The notes beneath the pieces are model-generated. The model did not search any database. It was not told the DNA's origin and saw only the letters and a list, made by a program, of their open reading frames with translations. Both the position numbers and the translations under genes were made by a program. A stretch of 13,115 nucleotides of DNA, taken from assembly GCF_041624275.1 (NCBI RefSeq), contig NZ_JBFJVE010000073.1:1-13115 (forward strand). The letters run 5' to 3'. This DNA is from Shimia sp041624275 (GTDB lineage Bacteria > Pseudomonadota > Alphaproteobacteria > Rhodobacterales > Rhodobacteraceae). Below, in pieces: positions 13,061 through 13,115 of the stretch (the first letter of the stretch is position 1; every line of letters starts with the position of its first letter).

Positions 13061-13088
13061 AAGATACATCCCGGCGGCGGCGCTTCAA
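13061..13088 (-). promoter_or_regulatory. Possible promoter of the M20 gene
   Basis: On the minus strand TTGAAG (13083-13088) and TATCTT (13061-13066) are 16 bases apart, the best sigma-70-like pair in the 199 bases upstream of the M20 gene. It implies a leader of roughly 135-140 bases. No gene is supportable in 12917-13115; the short frames there are shadows. Confidence 0.35.
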
Positions 13089-13115
13089 GCAGGAAGAGGG
13101 GTTTCCCCGCGTTCC

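Noticed and set aside
13057..13113. Open minus-strand frame NAGKPLFLLEAPPPGCIF then stop at the right edge, possibly the tail of another gene
   Set aside because: Only 18 codons are visible, other frames are equally open, and the best promoter match for the M20 gene overlaps it. Sequence to the right of the window would decide.
1..13115. Search for CRISPR arrays, tRNA/rRNA, insertion sequences, toxin-antitoxin or defence genes
   Set aside because: None is visible. Repeats found are short tandem units or hairpins, and all main genes are metabolic or envelope genes.

Overview
The window looks like ordinary core chromosome from a GC-rich alphaproteobacterium, most likely of the Rhodobacterales (Roseobacter/Paracoccus type). 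The reasons are the strong G/C bias at third codon positions, an isovaleryl-CoA dehydrogenase and a small 'GLWLKTPLV' lipoprotein that both look like the versions in that order, the gph / glmU-glmS arrangement, and an intergenic hairpin element ending in GGGGGCAGCGCCCCC that I remember as common in those genomes. The taxon is an inference from memory; no search was run.

Layout, left to right. (1) 1-749, minus: the N-terminal 249 residues of isovaleryl-CoA dehydrogenase (leucine breakdown), cut by the window edge, with a possible promoter and a TGAAC-N4-GTTCA inverted repeat upstream. (2) 959-2152, minus, and 2301-3611, plus: a divergent pair, a DegT/DnrJ/EryC1/StrS-type PLP aminotransferase and an MmgE/PrpD-family dehydratase-like enzyme. 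Neither substrate is evident. (3) 3584-4255, minus: phosphoglycolate phosphatase, overlapping the MmgE/PrpD gene tail to tail. (4) 4387-8792, plus: a tight run of glmU, glmS, an FMN-binding pyridoxamine-phosphate-oxidase-like protein and an AlkD-like DNA glycosylase. (5) 8800-9252, minus: a small lipoprotein of unknown function. (6) 9295-11588, plus: moaA and waaA, sharing one base (TGATG). (7) 11589-11752: an intergenic stretch with a REP-like hairpin cluster and a 12-bp tandem repeat that runs into the end of (8) 11753-12916, minus: an M20-family amidohydrolase.

How the genes fit together. GlmS and GlmU make UDP-GlcNAc, the precursor of both peptidoglycan and lipid A, and WaaA adds Kdo to lipid A, so two parts of the window serve envelope synthesis. 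MoaA (molybdenum cofactor), gph (2-phosphoglycolate salvage) and ivd (leucine catabolism) are separate metabolic functions. There are no transposases, phage genes, CRISPR arrays, rRNA or tRNA genes, and no defence-island genes.

I did not find a clearly new multi-gene system. The most interesting signals are small: the REP-like element, the stop-codon-bearing 12-bp repeat, a possible leader ORF coupled to the aminotransferase, low-GC patches in glmU and glmS, and the unassigned aminotransferase + MmgE/PrpD pair. No gene-free stretch exceeds about 210 bases.
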